Assembly (NCBI RefSeq): GCF_014145335.1
Contig: NZ_JACIVI010000001.1
Span: 372,001 to 436,000, forward strand
Direction: 5' to 3'
DNA length: 64,000 nt
Origin: Aquariibacter albus
GTDB taxonomy: Bacteria; Pseudomonadota; Gammaproteobacteria; Burkholderiales; Burkholderiaceae_C
This document shows positions 8,617 to 18,176 of this stretch, in pieces. The number at the start of each line of letters is the position of its first letter. Position 1 is the first letter of the stretch. Both the position numbers and the translations under genes were made by a program. The notes under the pieces are model-generated. The model made no database searches and was not told the origin of the DNA. It saw only the letters and a list, made by a program, of their open reading frames with translations.

Positions 8617-10643
8617 GGGCCGCGCGCCGCAGGCCGCCGCGCCTGCTGCTGGCACTTGCCCTGTCGGGCCTGCTCGTGCAGGCCGCGGCCGCCCCGCGCG
8701 AGGACCCCTCCGAGGAGGCCGAAGGCCCGCCTGTCGCCGTGTCCCGCGCCCTGGCTTCGACTTCGACCGCGGCCGGCGAGCCGCAGCGCATCGCCGATCC
8801 GGCCGTGCTGGAGGCCCTGCCCGGGGCCCGCTACCGCCTCGAGCTGCATGCCCCGGACGCGCTGCAGGCCCTGCTGATCCGCCACCTCGACCTCGCCCGC
8901 TACCAGCATCCCGAGGGCCTGGGCGCCGCCGGCTTCGTCAGCCGCCTGGGTGCGGCGCTCAGCCCCTCGGAGGCTGCCGCGACCGGCGATGCGGCCGACG
9001 AGGGGCCGGCCATCAGCGCCGCCGAGATCGGCCGCCTGCTCGCGGCCGCGCCGGCCCAGGCCGCCGCCCTGCTGGAGACCGAGGGCTACTTCCAGGCGCG
9101 CATCCTTGGCGAGCGGGAGGACGACCCCGCCGGCGGCCTGCCCACCCTGCGCCTGCTGGTGGCGCCCGGCCCCCAGGCCCGCATCGAGCGGCTGAGCCTG
9201 CGCCTGGAGGGGGCGCTGGCCGAGGCGGGCGAGCAGGACAGCCCGGCCGGCGCGCAGGCCCAGTCGCGCTGGCGGCGGCTGCAGGCCCGCTGGTCGCTGC
9301 CGCAGGGCGCCGGCTTCACCCAGGCGGCCTGGGCCGCGGCCAAGGCCGAGCTGCTGAGCAGCCTGCGCGCCAACGGCTACCCCAGCGCCCGCATCGCGGC
9401 CAGCGAGGCCCGGGTCGATGCCGAGCGCAGCACCGTCGAGCTGAGCTTCCAGGTGGACAGCGGACCGCTCTTCCGCATCGGCCGCATCCGGGTCGAGGGC
9501 CTGGTCCGCACGCCCGAGGCCGCCGCGCTGAATGTGCGGCCCTTCCCGCTCGGCAGCGTGCATGCTGAGCGTCTGCTGCTCGACTACCAGGAGGCCCTGC
9601 AGCGCGTCGGCCTCTACCAGGGCGTGGCCGTCGAGCTGGACGCCGACCCCGAGCAGGCCGACCCCGCCACCCTGGTGCTGCGCCTGCGCGAACAGCCCCT
9701 GAAGTCGGCCACGCTGAGCCTGGGCTACAGCACCAACACGGGCCCGCGCTTCGGCGGCGACTTCACCCACCGCCGGCCCTTCGGCCAGAACCTGGTCGCC
9801 ACCACGCGGCTGAAGTTCGGCCTGCTCGAACGCCTGGCCTCGCTGGAACTGCTCGGCGATCCGCAGCCGAAGAACTACCGCAACCTGCTCAGCCTGCAGG
9901 CTACCTACCTCGACGCGGCGGGCGCGATCACCGAATCGCAGCGCCTGCGCGTCGGCCGCAGCCAGGACAGCGACCCCATCGAGCGCCTCTACTACCTGGA
10001 GCTCAACCGCAGTGTGGTCCGCACCGACAGCCAGCGCAGCGATGCCCGGGCGCTCAGCGGCAACTACGCGTGGTCGCGCCGCGAGGTCAACAACCTGATC
10101 TTCCCCACCCAGGGCTGGGCGGTCGCGCTGGAAGGCGGGGGCGGCTATGCCGTGGATGCCGACGGCGACCGCGGCCCCTTCACCCGCGTCTACGGCCGCG
10201 GCCTCTGGTACCAGCCGCTGGCCGGGCGCGGCGGCAACTGGTTCACCCAGTTCCGCGCCGAGGCCGGCCAGGTCATCAAGCGCGAGGGCCTGGCCGTGCC
10301 CGATGCCCTGCTGTTCCGCGTCGGCGGCGACGATTCCGTGCGCGGCTACGGCTACCAGACCCTCGGTGTGGATCGCGACGGCGCCACCGTCGGCGGCCCG
10401 CTGATGGCCACCGCCAGCGCCGAGCTGCTGCGCCGCCTGGACGGCCGCTGGCGCGACTGGTACGCCGCGGCCTTTCTCGACGCCGGCAATGCCGGCTCGG
10501 GCTGGCGCGACCTGCAGCCCGCCTACGGCTACGGCCTGGGCCTGCGCTGGCGCAGCCCCATCGGTCCGCTGCGCATCGACCTGGCCTACGGCGAGGCCAC
10601 CGGCTCGCTGCGCCTGCATGTCAACGTGGGGGTGCGCTACTGA
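8613..10643 (+). CDS. tamA: TamA/BamA-family outer membrane assembly protein
   Basis: A 676-residue outer-membrane protein with an N-terminal signal sequence (RPPRLLLALALSGLLVQAAAA), POTRA-like domains up to about residue 360 (for example FRIGRIRVEGL), and a C-terminal Omp85 barrel. The barrel contains the LFRVGGDDSVRGYGYQTLG motif (the conserved RGY/F loop) and ends in NVGVRY with the terminal aromatic typical of barrels. With TamB it helps place autotransporters or phospholipids in the outer membrane. The ATG at 8613 overlaps the previous stop by four bases, and tamB overlaps its own stop, so the genes are translationally coupled. Confidence 0.93.
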   Translation: MRAARRRPPRLLLALALSGLLVQAAAAPREDPSEEAEGPPVAVSRALASTSTAAGEPQRIADPAVLEALPGARYRLELHAPDALQALLIRHLDLARYQHPEGLGAAGFVSRLGAALSPSEAAATGDAADEGPAISAAEIGRLLAAAPAQAAALLETEGYFQARILGEREDDPAGGLPTLRLLVAPGPQARIERLSLRLEGALAEAGEQDSPAGAQAQSRWRRLQARWSLPQGAGFTQAAWAAAKAELLSSLRANGYPSARIAASEARVDAERSTVELSFQVDSGPLFRIGRIRVEGLVRTPEAAALNVRPFPLGSVHAERLLLDYQEALQRVGLYQGVAVELDADPEQADPATLVLRLREQPLKSATLSLGYSTNTGPRFGGDFTHRRPFGQNLVATTRLKFGLLERLASLELLGDPQPKNYRNLLSLQATYLDAAGAITESQRLRVGRSQDSDPIERLYYLELNRSVVRTDSQRSDARALSGNYAWSRREVNNLIFPTQGWAVALEGGGGYAVDADGDRGPFTRVYGRGLWYQPLAGRGGNWFTQFRAEAGQVIKREGLAVPDALLFRVGGDDSVRGYGYQTLGVDRDGATVGGPLMATASAELLRRLDGRWRDWYAAAFLDAGNAGSGWRDLQPAYGYGLGLRWRSPIGPLRIDLAYGEATGSLRLHVNVGVRY

Positions 10644-13600
10644 TGGCGCCTCTTCCGCCCCCCGGACCGGACGGCCTGCCGCCGTCCGGTCCGCCCTCGG
10701 CCCCGCCACCGGCTGCGCCGCGCCCGACCCCTGCACGCCGCGGCCTCGGCCCCTGGGGCCTGGGCCTGCCGCTGGTCCTCGCCCTGGTGCTGGCGGCCGC
10801 GCTGGCCGCCGCCCTGGGCCTATGGCGGGCGCTGCACAGCGAGGCCGGCACCCGCCAGATCCTGGGCTGGGCCCAGGCCGGGCTGCCGGGCCTGGAGATC
10901 GCACAGCCCCGGGGCCCGCTGCTGGGCCCCGGTCCCTTCCGGCTCGCGCGCCTGCAGCTCGAGGCCGGTCGCTGGCGCGTGCAGATCGAGCGGCTGGAAC
11001 TCGCCGGCCTGCGCCTGGCCCCCGGCGGACCCGGCCCGGCCTGGCTGGCCGTGCAGCTCGAGCATCTGCAGGCTGGCCGCTTCGCGCTTCAGGCCCTGGC
11101 GCCGGCCGCGCCCGACGAACCCCCCCGCCCGCCGCTGCAAAGCCTGGAACTGCCGCTGAGCCTGGCGCTGGCGCGGCTGCAACTGGACCGCATCGAACTG
11201 CCCGGCCTGCCCGCGCCCCTGGAGGCCCTGCGCCTTGAGGGCCTGAAGCTGGGGCCCGAGCACCGCATCGAGCACTTGCGGGCCCGCTGGCGCGGTCTGC
11301 AAGTCGACGGCCATCTGAGGCTGGGCGCGGCCGCCCCCCTGCCGCTCCAGGCCGAGCTGCGGCTTGCCGCCGCGCCGGCGCCTGCGGCTGCCGCATCGGC
11401 CCCGGCGTCTCCGACCCTGCTGCCGCCCGCCCTGCAGGGCCTGCAGGCTGCCCTGCAAGTCGACGGCCCGCTGGCCGCGCCGCAGGCCCGGCTCGGGCTG
11501 CGCCTGGCCGATCAGGCCGTGCAGGCCCAGGCCCGGCTCGCGCCCTTCGCGGCCCGCCCGCTCGACGGTCTGGACGCCACGCTCGAGCGCCTGGACCTGG
11601 CCCCCCTGGCCGCCCTGTTCGGTGCGCAGGCACCGCAGACCGCCCTCAGCGGCACGGTGCAGCTGGACCTGCGCGAACAGGCCACCCAGCGCCTGCAGCT
11701 TGCCTTGCGCAACCCGGCGGCCGATCGCTGGGACCTCGGCCGCCTGCCGTTGGCGCAGCTCGATGCCCGGCTGCACGGCGCCGGCCGGGCCTGGACGGTG
11801 GAGTCCGCCGAGCTGCGCTTCGCCGGTCGTCCGGCCGAGGCGGCCGCCCGCGCGCCGGCCGCCGAGGCCGGCCGCCTGCGCCTGGAGGGCCGCTTCGCGT
11901 GGCCCGAGACCGGCCTGCCGCAGCTTGACCTGCGGCTCACGCTGGACAGCCTGCAGCTCGCCGCCCTGGACCGCCGCGCCCCGCCGCTGCGCCTGGCCGG
12001 CCCGCTGAGCCTGCAGCATGCGCTGACCGACCCGTCCGAGGCGGCCGGCATGGCGGGCCGCCCCGCTGCGTCCGCCCCGCAGCCTGCCCCGGTCACGCCG
12101 GGCGCGTCGGCCACGCCCCCCCGGGTGTCGCCGGCCGCAGTGGCCTGGGGCCCGCTCCTGATCGAGGCCCGCCTGCAGGGCCAGGTGAGCGGCGCCGGCC
12201 GCGAGCGCCTGCCCGCCGCGCTGCGCGAGGCGCCCGTCCGCATGCAGCTCCGCCTGGGCGCACGGCCAGGCGAGATCACGCTGCACACCCTGCGCGCCGA
12301 AGCCGGCGGCAGCCGGCTGGAGGCCGAGGCCCGGCTGCACGGCGCGCTGGCTGGCGGTGCGGCTGCGCAGGCCTCGCGCAGCAGCGGCCGCCTGACGCTG
12401 GCAGCCTTCGACCCGCGGCTCTGGCTGCCCGGCCCGCCCGAAGCCGCCTGGCGACGCGGACGCCATGCCCTGAACGGCGCGGCCGACTGGGCCCTGGACG
12501 CCGCGGCCGGTGCCGCGCCGGCCGATCCCGCCGCCTGGCGTGGCCGCCTGCAGGCCCGGCTCGGCGACAGCCAGCTCGCCAGCCTGCCCCTGAGCCTGGC
12601 CCTGGACCTGAAGGTCGAGCCCCTGGCCGAGCTGGCCGCCCGCCTGGCCCTGGCCGGCAACCAGCTGGCCCTGGACGGCCGCTGGCCGCTGCCTGGGGCG
12701 ACCGTCGACACGGAAGCCGCCGGCCTCACGCTGAGGCTGGACGCGCCGGCCCTGACGGCCCTCGCACCCCTGGGGCCCGGCCCGGCCGCCCAGGCCCCGG
12801 CCGGCCGGCTCAGCGGCCAGATGAGCTTCGACCGCCCCCAGCCCGGCCCTCGGCCCTGGCCCGGCCGCAGCCAGGGCAGCTTGCAGGCCGAGGGCTTGAG
12901 GCTGGTCGGCCTGGCGCTGGCGCAGTTGCAGGCCCGCTGGGATCTGCAGGGCCTGCCGGGCTCGCCGCAGGCCGTGGCCGAGGCCCGGCTCGACAGCCTG
13001 CTGAGCCTGAGCGGCCTGAGCCTGCCGGCCTTGCGGGTCGACAGCGCGCGGTTCGCGCTGCAGGGCCGCCTGGCCGAGCACCGCGCCGAGCTCGCCGCCC
13101 GGCTGCGGCCGGCGGCCTCCCCGGCGGCTGAGGGCGCGGCCCCGGCGGAGCCGGTCGGCCCCGTGCAGCTCGATGCCGTGCTGGCGGGCCGCTGGACGGC
13201 CGCGGCCGAGGCCGGCGGCCGCTGGCTGGGCCAGCTCGCGCAACTCAAGCTGCAGCCGGTGGCCGTGCCCGAGGCGCCGCCGCCGCGCATTGCCGGCCCC
13301 TGGCTCGCGGCCGAGGGCCTGCAGCTGCAGCTCGACCACGGCCCCGACGGCTGGCAGGCCCGGCTGGCCCCGGGCCGGCTGAGCCTGGCCGGCCAGGCGC
13401 TGCGCTGGCAGCAGGCCGAGGCGGCGCAGGCGGCCGGCGGCGGTCCGCCGCAGATCGCGCTGGAGGCCGCGCTCGATGCCCTGGACGTGCCGGCCCTGCT
13501 GGCCCGCCTGCAGCCCGAGGTGGGCTGGGGCGGCGACCTGCGCATCGGCGCCCGCGTCTCGCTGCAGACGCGCGGCGGCATCCGCCTGAAGGCGGCCGTC

Positions 13601-15064
13601 GAGCGCCAGGGTGGCGACCTGCAGATCAGCGAGTTCGGCCTGACCGAGCGCCTGCAGCTCCAGGCCCTGCGCCTGGCGGCCGAGGCCGAGGGGGGCGAAT
13701 GGCGCTTCACCCAGGAGATCGCCGGCGCCGGCCTGGGCCGCATCGACGGCGAGCAGCGGCTGCATCTGCGCGACCCGGCCGCCTGGCCCGGCCCGCAGGA
13801 CAAGGTTTACGGCGCCCTGCGCCTGGCCGTGGACAGCCTCGCCGGCTGGGCCGCCTGGGTGCCGCCGGGCTGGCGCCTGGGCGGGCGCCTGGAAGCGGGC
13901 CTGGCGATCAGCGGCGCGCTGGGCGGCCCCGAGCTGAACGGCCAGCTGAGCGGCCGCGAACTCTCGCTGCGCCAGGCCCTGGAGGGCGTGGCCCTGCGCG
14001 AAGGCTCGGTCGATCTGAGCTTCGACGGCCGCAGCGGCACGCTGTCCCGCCTGCGTTTCGCGGCCGGCGAAGGCGAGATCGTCGCGACCGGCGACGCGAT
14101 CTTCGGCGCCGCGCCCGAGGCCACCGTGCGCCTGCAGGCACGCCGCGCGCAGCTGCTGGGCCGGGTGGACCGCCGTCTCGTCGTCGGCGGCGAAGCCGAG
14201 CTGCGCCTCGACCCGCAGCGCCTGCGCCTGCGCGGCCAGCTGGCCGCCGAGGATGGGCTCTTCGACATCCGCCAGGCCGGCGCGCCCAAGCTCGGCGACG
14301 ACGTGCGGGTGATCCGCCGCGGCGCGCCGCCGGTGGCTGCGGCCCGCGGCCCGGGCCGCGCGATGGAGCTGGACCTGCGCCTCAGCCTGGGGCCGCGCGT
14401 GCTGCTGCGCGGTCGCGGCATCGACACCCGCCTGGTCGGCGAACTGCGCCTGAGTGCGCCGCGCGGCCTGCTGGCCGCCCAGGGCGAGATCCGCACCGAG
14501 CGCGGCAGCTACGAGGCCTATGGCCAGAAGCTCAGCATCTCGCGCGGCGTCGTGAGCTTCGCGGGCGACCTGGCCAACCCGCGGCTGGACATCGAGGCCG
14601 TGCGGGCGATCAGCGACTCCACCGTCGGCGTGCGGGTGGGCGGTAGCGCGCAGGCGCCGCGGGTCAAGCTCTTCTCCGATCCGGAGCTGCCCGACACCGA
14701 CAAGCTGGCCCTGCTGGTGACCGGCCGCCGCTACGACAGCCTGGCCGGCAGCGAGACCCTGCTGCTGCAGCGCGCGGCCGTGGCCTTGCTCTCGGGCGAG
14801 GGCGGCAGCGAATTCAATCTGGCGCGCAGCCTGCGGCTCGACGAGTTCGCGGTGCGCCAGGACGAGACCGGCACCGTGCGCGACACCGTGGTGACCGTCG
14901 GCAAGCAGCTCAGCGAGCGGCTCTACCTCGGCTACGAGCGCGGCCTCGCGGCGGCCGCCGGCAGGCTGCAGCTGATCTACCGCGTGGCCCAGCGCTTCAC
15001 CCTGCGCGCGCAGGGCGGCACCGACAGCGCGCTGGACCTGATCTGGGCCTGGAACTGGAACTGA
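10643..15064 (+). CDS. tamB: TamB translocation/assembly module protein (DUF490)
   Basis: A 1473-residue protein with one N-terminal membrane helix (about residues 33-55, very Leu/Ala-rich) after a proline-rich cytoplasmic tail, then a very long periplasmic beta-helical region. The C-terminal DUF490 domain has FAGDLANPRLDIEA, VRVGGSAQAPRVKLFSDPELPDTDKLALLVTG (partly quoted) and the terminal GTDSALDLIWAW. It bridges the inner and outer membranes and works with TamA. Start ATG lies in TGATG with the tamA stop. Codon bias is extreme (C/G at most third positions), which explains long overlapping open frames on the other strand. Confidence 0.93.
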   Translation: MAPLPPPGPDGLPPSGPPSAPPPAAPRPTPARRGLGPWGLGLPLVLALVLAAALAAALGLWRALHSEAGTRQILGWAQAGLPGLEIAQPRGPLLGPGPFRLARLQLEAGRWRVQIERLELAGLRLAPGGPGPAWLAVQLEHLQAGRFALQALAPAAPDEPPRPPLQSLELPLSLALARLQLDRIELPGLPAPLEALRLEGLKLGPEHRIEHLRARWRGLQVDGHLRLGAAAPLPLQAELRLAAAPAPAAAASAPASPTLLPPALQGLQAALQVDGPLAAPQARLGLRLADQAVQAQARLAPFAARPLDGLDATLERLDLAPLAALFGAQAPQTALSGTVQLDLREQATQRLQLALRNPAADRWDLGRLPLAQLDARLHGAGRAWTVESAELRFAGRPAEAAARAPAAEAGRLRLEGRFAWPETGLPQLDLRLTLDSLQLAALDRRAPPLRLAGPLSLQHALTDPSEAAGMAGRPAASAPQPAPVTPGASATPPRVSPAAVAWGPLLIEARLQGQVSGAGRERLPAALREAPVRMQLRLGARPGEITLHTLRAEAGGSRLEAEARLHGALAGGAAAQASRSSGRLTLAAFDPRLWLPGPPEAAWRRGRHALNGAADWALDAAAGAAPADPAAWRGRLQARLGDSQLASLPLSLALDLKVEPLAELAARLALAGNQLALDGRWPLPGATVDTEAAGLTLRLDAPALTALAPLGPGPAAQAPAGRLSGQMSFDRPQPGPRPWPGRSQGSLQAEGLRLVGLALAQLQARWDLQGLPGSPQAVAEARLDSLLSLSGLSLPALRVDSARFALQGRLAEHRAELAARLRPAASPAAEGAAPAEPVGPVQLDAVLAGRWTAAAEAGGRWLGQLAQLKLQPVAVPEAPPPRIAGPWLAAEGLQLQLDHGPDGWQARLAPGRLSLAGQALRWQQAEAAQAAGGGPPQIALEAALDALDVPALLARLQPEVGWGGDLRIGARVSLQTRGGIRLKAAVERQGGDLQISEFGLTERLQLQALRLAAEAEGGEWRFTQEIAGAGLGRIDGEQRLHLRDPAAWPGPQDKVYGALRLAVDSLAGWAAWVPPGWRLGGRLEAGLAISGALGGPELNGQLSGRELSLRQALEGVALREGSVDLSFDGRSGTLSRLRFAAGEGEIVATGDAIFGAAPEATVRLQARRAQLLGRVDRRLVVGGEAELRLDPQRLRLRGQLAAEDGLFDIRQAGAPKLGDDVRVIRRGAPPVAAARGPGRAMELDLRLSLGPRVLLRGRGIDTRLVGELRLSAPRGLLAAQGEIRTERGSYEAYGQKLSISRGVVSFAGDLANPRLDIEAVRAISDSTVGVRVGGSAQAPRVKLFSDPELPDTDKLALLVTGRRYDSLAGSETLLLQRAAVALLSGEGGSEFNLARSLRLDEFAVRQDETGTVRDTVVTVGKQLSERLYLGYERGLAAAAGRLQLIYRVAQRFTLRAQGGTDSALDLIWAWNWN

Positions 15065-16459
15065 TCAGAGCGTGCGGCTGCGCGGCCGCACCGGATGCTT
15101 GGCGAAGTAGCGCTGGATGCCGGTGGCCAGGGCCTCGACCAGCTTGCGCTGGTGCTCGGGGTCGGCGAGCAGGGCCTCTTCCTGCGGGTTGGAAATGAAG
15201 GCCGTCTCGACCAGGATGCTGGGAATGTCCGGGGCCTTCAGCACCGCGAAGCCGGCCTGCTCGACCTGCGGCTTGTGCAGGCGGCCCACCTTGCCGATGC
15301 CGCGCAGCACCTCGCTGCCGAGCTTGAGGCTGTCGCGGATCTGCGCGGTCGTGCTCATGTCCAGCAGGGCGCGGGTGAGCTGCGGATCCTTGGTCTCCAG
15401 GTTCACGCCGCCGATGCGGTCGGCCTCGTTCTCCCGCCGCGCCATCCAGCGCGCGGCGCTGCTGCTGGCGCCGGATTCCGACAGTGCGAAGACCGAGGCG
15501 CCGCGCGCCTGCGGCGTGAAGAAGGCGTCGGCGTGGATCGAGACAAACAGGTCGGCCTGTACCCGACGCGCCTTGCGCACCCGCTCGTGCAGGGGCACGA
15601 AGTGGTCGCTGTCGCGGGTCAGGTAGGCGCGCAGCGGGGGCATCGCATCCAGGCGCTCGCGCAGCTGGCGGGCGATGGCGAGCACCACGTCCTTCTCGCG
15701 CAGGCCGCTGGGGCCGATGGCGCCGGGGTCCTCGCCGCCGTGTCCGGGGTCCAGGGCGATGACGACCAGGCGCTCGGTGCTGCGCTCGGCCGGGGGCTCG
15801 GGTGCCGCGGCCGGCTTGCGCGCCGGACGCGGCGGGGCGGAGGCTGCAGGCCCCGCTTCGCCCTGCGGCATGCGGCCGATGAACTCGCCGAGCGCATCGC
15901 GCACGCTGTCGGCCGCCTCGCGCGCGGCCTCGCTGGCCGCGGGGGCGGGCGGCGCGGCGGGCGGCGGGCCGGCCAGGCCGCGTTCGCTCAGCAGGGCCAG
16001 CAGCGGGTCACGCTCGACGACGGGCTTGAGGTCGAAGACCAGGCGGTGGCCGTAGGCCGCGACCGGCTCCAGGCCGAAGACCTGCGGCGCGGTCGGCTGG
16101 CGCAGGTCGAAGACCAGGCGCACGACCTGCGGGCTGAACTGGCCGATACGCACGCCGGCGATGTAGGGGTCGTCGCCGCGCACCTTGCCGGCCAGCTCGC
16201 GCAGCGTCGGGTTCAGCACCAGGCCTTGCAGGTCGATGACCAGCCGGGCCGGTTCGGCGATCAGGAAGTGGCTGACGCTGAGCCGGGTGTCCGATTCCAG
16301 CGTGACCCGGGTGTAGTCCTCGGCCGGCCAGACCCGCACCGCCAGCAGCTGGGCGCCGGCTGCCAGCTCGGCCACCCCCAGGCCCAGCACCAGGCTGGCC
16401 CCCTGGCGGAGCAGGCGGCGGCGGGCGGGCAGGGCAGGGGGGCGCGGGGTGGGAGGCAT
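15065..16459 (-). CDS. amiC: N-acetylmuramoyl-L-alanine amidase with AMIN domain
   Basis: A 464-residue periplasmic hydrolase. An N-terminal RRRLLRQGASLVLGLG segment looks like a Tat signal. An AMIN domain follows (about 40-150; TRVTLESDTRLSVSHF and PARLVIDLQG), then a proline/alanine linker and an Amidase_3 domain (about 228-455). The zinc and catalytic residues are in LDPGHGGEDPGAIG, SIHADAF and ILVETAFISN. It cleaves the stem peptide from peptidoglycan to separate daughter cells. It is convergent with tamB with no gap. The next upstream gene on this strand is tsaE, 56 bases away, as in many proteobacteria. Confidence 0.93.
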   Translation of the reverse strand: MPPTPRPPALPARRRLLRQGASLVLGLGVAELAAGAQLLAVRVWPAEDYTRVTLESDTRLSVSHFLIAEPARLVIDLQGLVLNPTLRELAGKVRGDDPYIAGVRIGQFSPQVVRLVFDLRQPTAPQVFGLEPVAAYGHRLVFDLKPVVERDPLLALLSERGLAGPPPAAPPAPAASEAAREAADSVRDALGEFIGRMPQGEAGPAASAPPRPARKPAAAPEPPAERSTERLVVIALDPGHGGEDPGAIGPSGLREKDVVLAIARQLRERLDAMPPLRAYLTRDSDHFVPLHERVRKARRVQADLFVSIHADAFFTPQARGASVFALSESGASSSAARWMARRENEADRIGGVNLETKDPQLTRALLDMSTTAQIRDSLKLGSEVLRGIGKVGRLHKPQVEQAGFAVLKAPDIPSILVETAFISNPQEEALLADPEHQRKLVEALATGIQRYFAKHPVRPRSRTL

Positions 16460-16515
16460 CCGGTGGGCAGGCTGGGACAGCGAGGAATCAGGGGGCGACG
16501 GGGGCGGCCCGGGCC

Positions 16516-17022
16516 TCAGGCCGCCGGCCGCAGCGCGTCGATCAGCTGCAGGCCGAGCGGGCTGCAGGCCTCAGCCTGCACCCGGCGGGCGCCGTCGTCG
16601 GCGCCCGGGGCCAGCCGCAGCCGCAGGTCGCAGACCGGACGCTCCGGGCCGGCCAGGGCCGGCCACTCGACCAGCTTGAGTCCGGGGCCGGCGAAGAGTT
16701 CGCGCAGGCCGGCGTCTTCCCATTCCCGGGGGTCGCCGAAACGGAAGAAATCGAAGTGCCAGGCCTGCTGCGGGCGGCCATCGGCACCGGTCCAGGCATG
16801 CGGCTCGACCACCGCATAGCTCGGGCTCTTGATGCGGCCCGCCACGCCGAGCGCACGCAGCAGGTGGCGGGTGAAGCTGGTCTTGCCGGCGCCGAGCGGG
16901 CCGTCGAGCTCGATCAAGGCATCCCGGAGCGCCGGGCAGGCGGCCAGGGCCTGCGCACAGGCGGCGCAGGCGGCTTCGTCGGGCCAGGCCAGCGACAGGC
17001 TTCCTAGAATCGGGGCATGCAT
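16516..17022 (-). CDS. tsaE: tRNA threonylcarbamoyladenosine biosynthesis ATPase TsaE
   Basis: A 168-residue ATPase with Walker A LDGPLGAGKTSFTRHLL, the SPSYAVVEPH switch region, the HFDFFRFGDPREWEDAG segment and the conserved LKLVEWP motif. TsaE works with TsaB and TsaD to attach threonylcarbamoyl to A37 of tRNAs. The start ATG is complementary to 17020-17022 and overlaps the divergent queG start by six bases. It probably forms a unit with amiC, which follows 56 bases later. Confidence 0.95.
   Translation of the reverse strand: MHAPILGSLSLAWPDEAACAACAQALAACPALRDALIELDGPLGAGKTSFTRHLLRALGVAGRIKSPSYAVVEPHAWTGADGRPQQAWHFDFFRFGDPREWEDAGLRELFAGPGLKLVEWPALAGPERPVCDLRLRLAPGADDGARRVQAEACSPLGLQLIDALRPAA
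17005..17010 (+). promoter_or_regulatory. -10 hexamer TAGAAT with leaderless spacing to queG
   Basis: TAGAAT ends six bases before the queG ATG at 17017, so the predicted +1 is the A of the start codon. The hexamer lies inside the tsaE coding region. No good -35 is seen. Confidence 0.45.
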
Positions 17023-18153
17023 GCGACGTCGGAATCGGCCTCCGCGCCGGCCGCGCCGCTGGACGGCGCCGCCGTGCTGGCGGACTTGCGGCGCTGGGCC
17101 GCGGAGCTCGGATTTTCCCAGATCACCGTGGCCGATCCGGCGCTCGACGGTGCCGAAGCCGGCCTGGCCGCCTGGCTGGCCGCCGGTCACCACGGCACGA
17201 TGGACTACATGGCCGCCCACGGCCCGCTGCGCGCGCGGCCGGCCGAGCTGGTGCCCGGCACCCGCAGCGTGATCTGCGCCCGCATGGACTACCTGCCCGG
17301 CCCGGCCCACGGCGGTGCCGAAGGCGACTGGGCCGAGGCCGAGGCCGCCCGCCTGGCCGATCCGCGTGCGGCCACCGTCTCCGTCTACGCCCGGGGCCGC
17401 GACTACCACAAGGTGCTGCGCCAGCGCCTGCAGAAGCTGGCCGAGCGCCTGGCCGCGCAGATCGGCCCCTTCGGCCACCGCGTCTTCACCGACTCGGCCC
17501 CCCTGCTGGAGGTGGAACTGGCCCAGCGCAGCGGCCTGGGCTGGCGCGGCAAGCACACCCTGCTGCTGAGCCGCGAAGGCGGTTCGATGTTCTTCCTCGG
17601 CGAAATCTGCACCGACCTGCCGCTGCCCGCCACGCCGCCCACCGCCGCGCACTGCGGGCGCTGCACGGCCTGCCTGGACGTCTGCCCGACGCAGGCCATC
17701 CTCGGCCCGCAGCGCCTGGACGCGCGGCGCTGCCTGAGCTACCTCAGCATCGAGCAGGACGGGCCCATTCCGCTGGCGTTCCGCGCCGCGATGGGCAACC
17801 GCATCTACGGCTGCGACGACTGCCAGCGCGTCTGCCCCTGGAACACGTTCGCGCAGCGCAGCCCGCTGCCGGACTTCGCCGTGCGCGAGGACTTCCGCGA
17901 CCCCACCCTGCTGCAGCTCTGGGCCTGGGACGAGCCCACCTTCCTGCGCCGCACCGAGGGCAGCGCGATCCGCCGCATCGGCCACGCGCGCTGGCGCCGC
18001 AACCTGGTCGTGGCCCTGGGCAATGCCCTGCGCGCGACCGGCGATGCCGACATCCGCCAGGCCCTGGCCGCCGAGCGCGCGCGGCCCGGCCTGAGCCCGC
18101 TGCTGGCCGAGCATCTGGACTGGGCCCTGGCCCAGTCGCCCGACCCGGCCTGA
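17017..18153 (+). CDS. queG: Epoxyqueuosine reductase QueG
   Basis: A 378-residue iron-sulfur, cobalamin-dependent enzyme that performs the last step of queuosine synthesis in tRNA. Visible features are the N-terminal GFSQITVAD and HHGTMDYMA segments, a central KHTLLLSREGGSMFFLGEI block, and two 4Fe-4S clusters (CGRCTACLDVCPTQAI near 212-227 and CDDCQRVCPWN near 266-276). It is divergent from tsaE, another tRNA-modification gene, and the two start codons share the palindrome ATGCAT. No Shine-Dalgarno sequence is seen. Confidence 0.95.
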   Translation: MHATSESASAPAAPLDGAAVLADLRRWAAELGFSQITVADPALDGAEAGLAAWLAAGHHGTMDYMAAHGPLRARPAELVPGTRSVICARMDYLPGPAHGGAEGDWAEAEAARLADPRAATVSVYARGRDYHKVLRQRLQKLAERLAAQIGPFGHRVFTDSAPLLEVELAQRSGLGWRGKHTLLLSREGGSMFFLGEICTDLPLPATPPTAAHCGRCTACLDVCPTQAILGPQRLDARRCLSYLSIEQDGPIPLAFRAAMGNRIYGCDDCQRVCPWNTFAQRSPLPDFAVREDFRDPTLLQLWAWDEPTFLRRTEGSAIRRIGHARWRRNLVVALGNALRATGDADIRQALAAERARPGLSPLLAEHLDWALAQSPDPA

Positions 18154-18176
18154 GCCCGGCCCTTGCGGCCGCAGGC

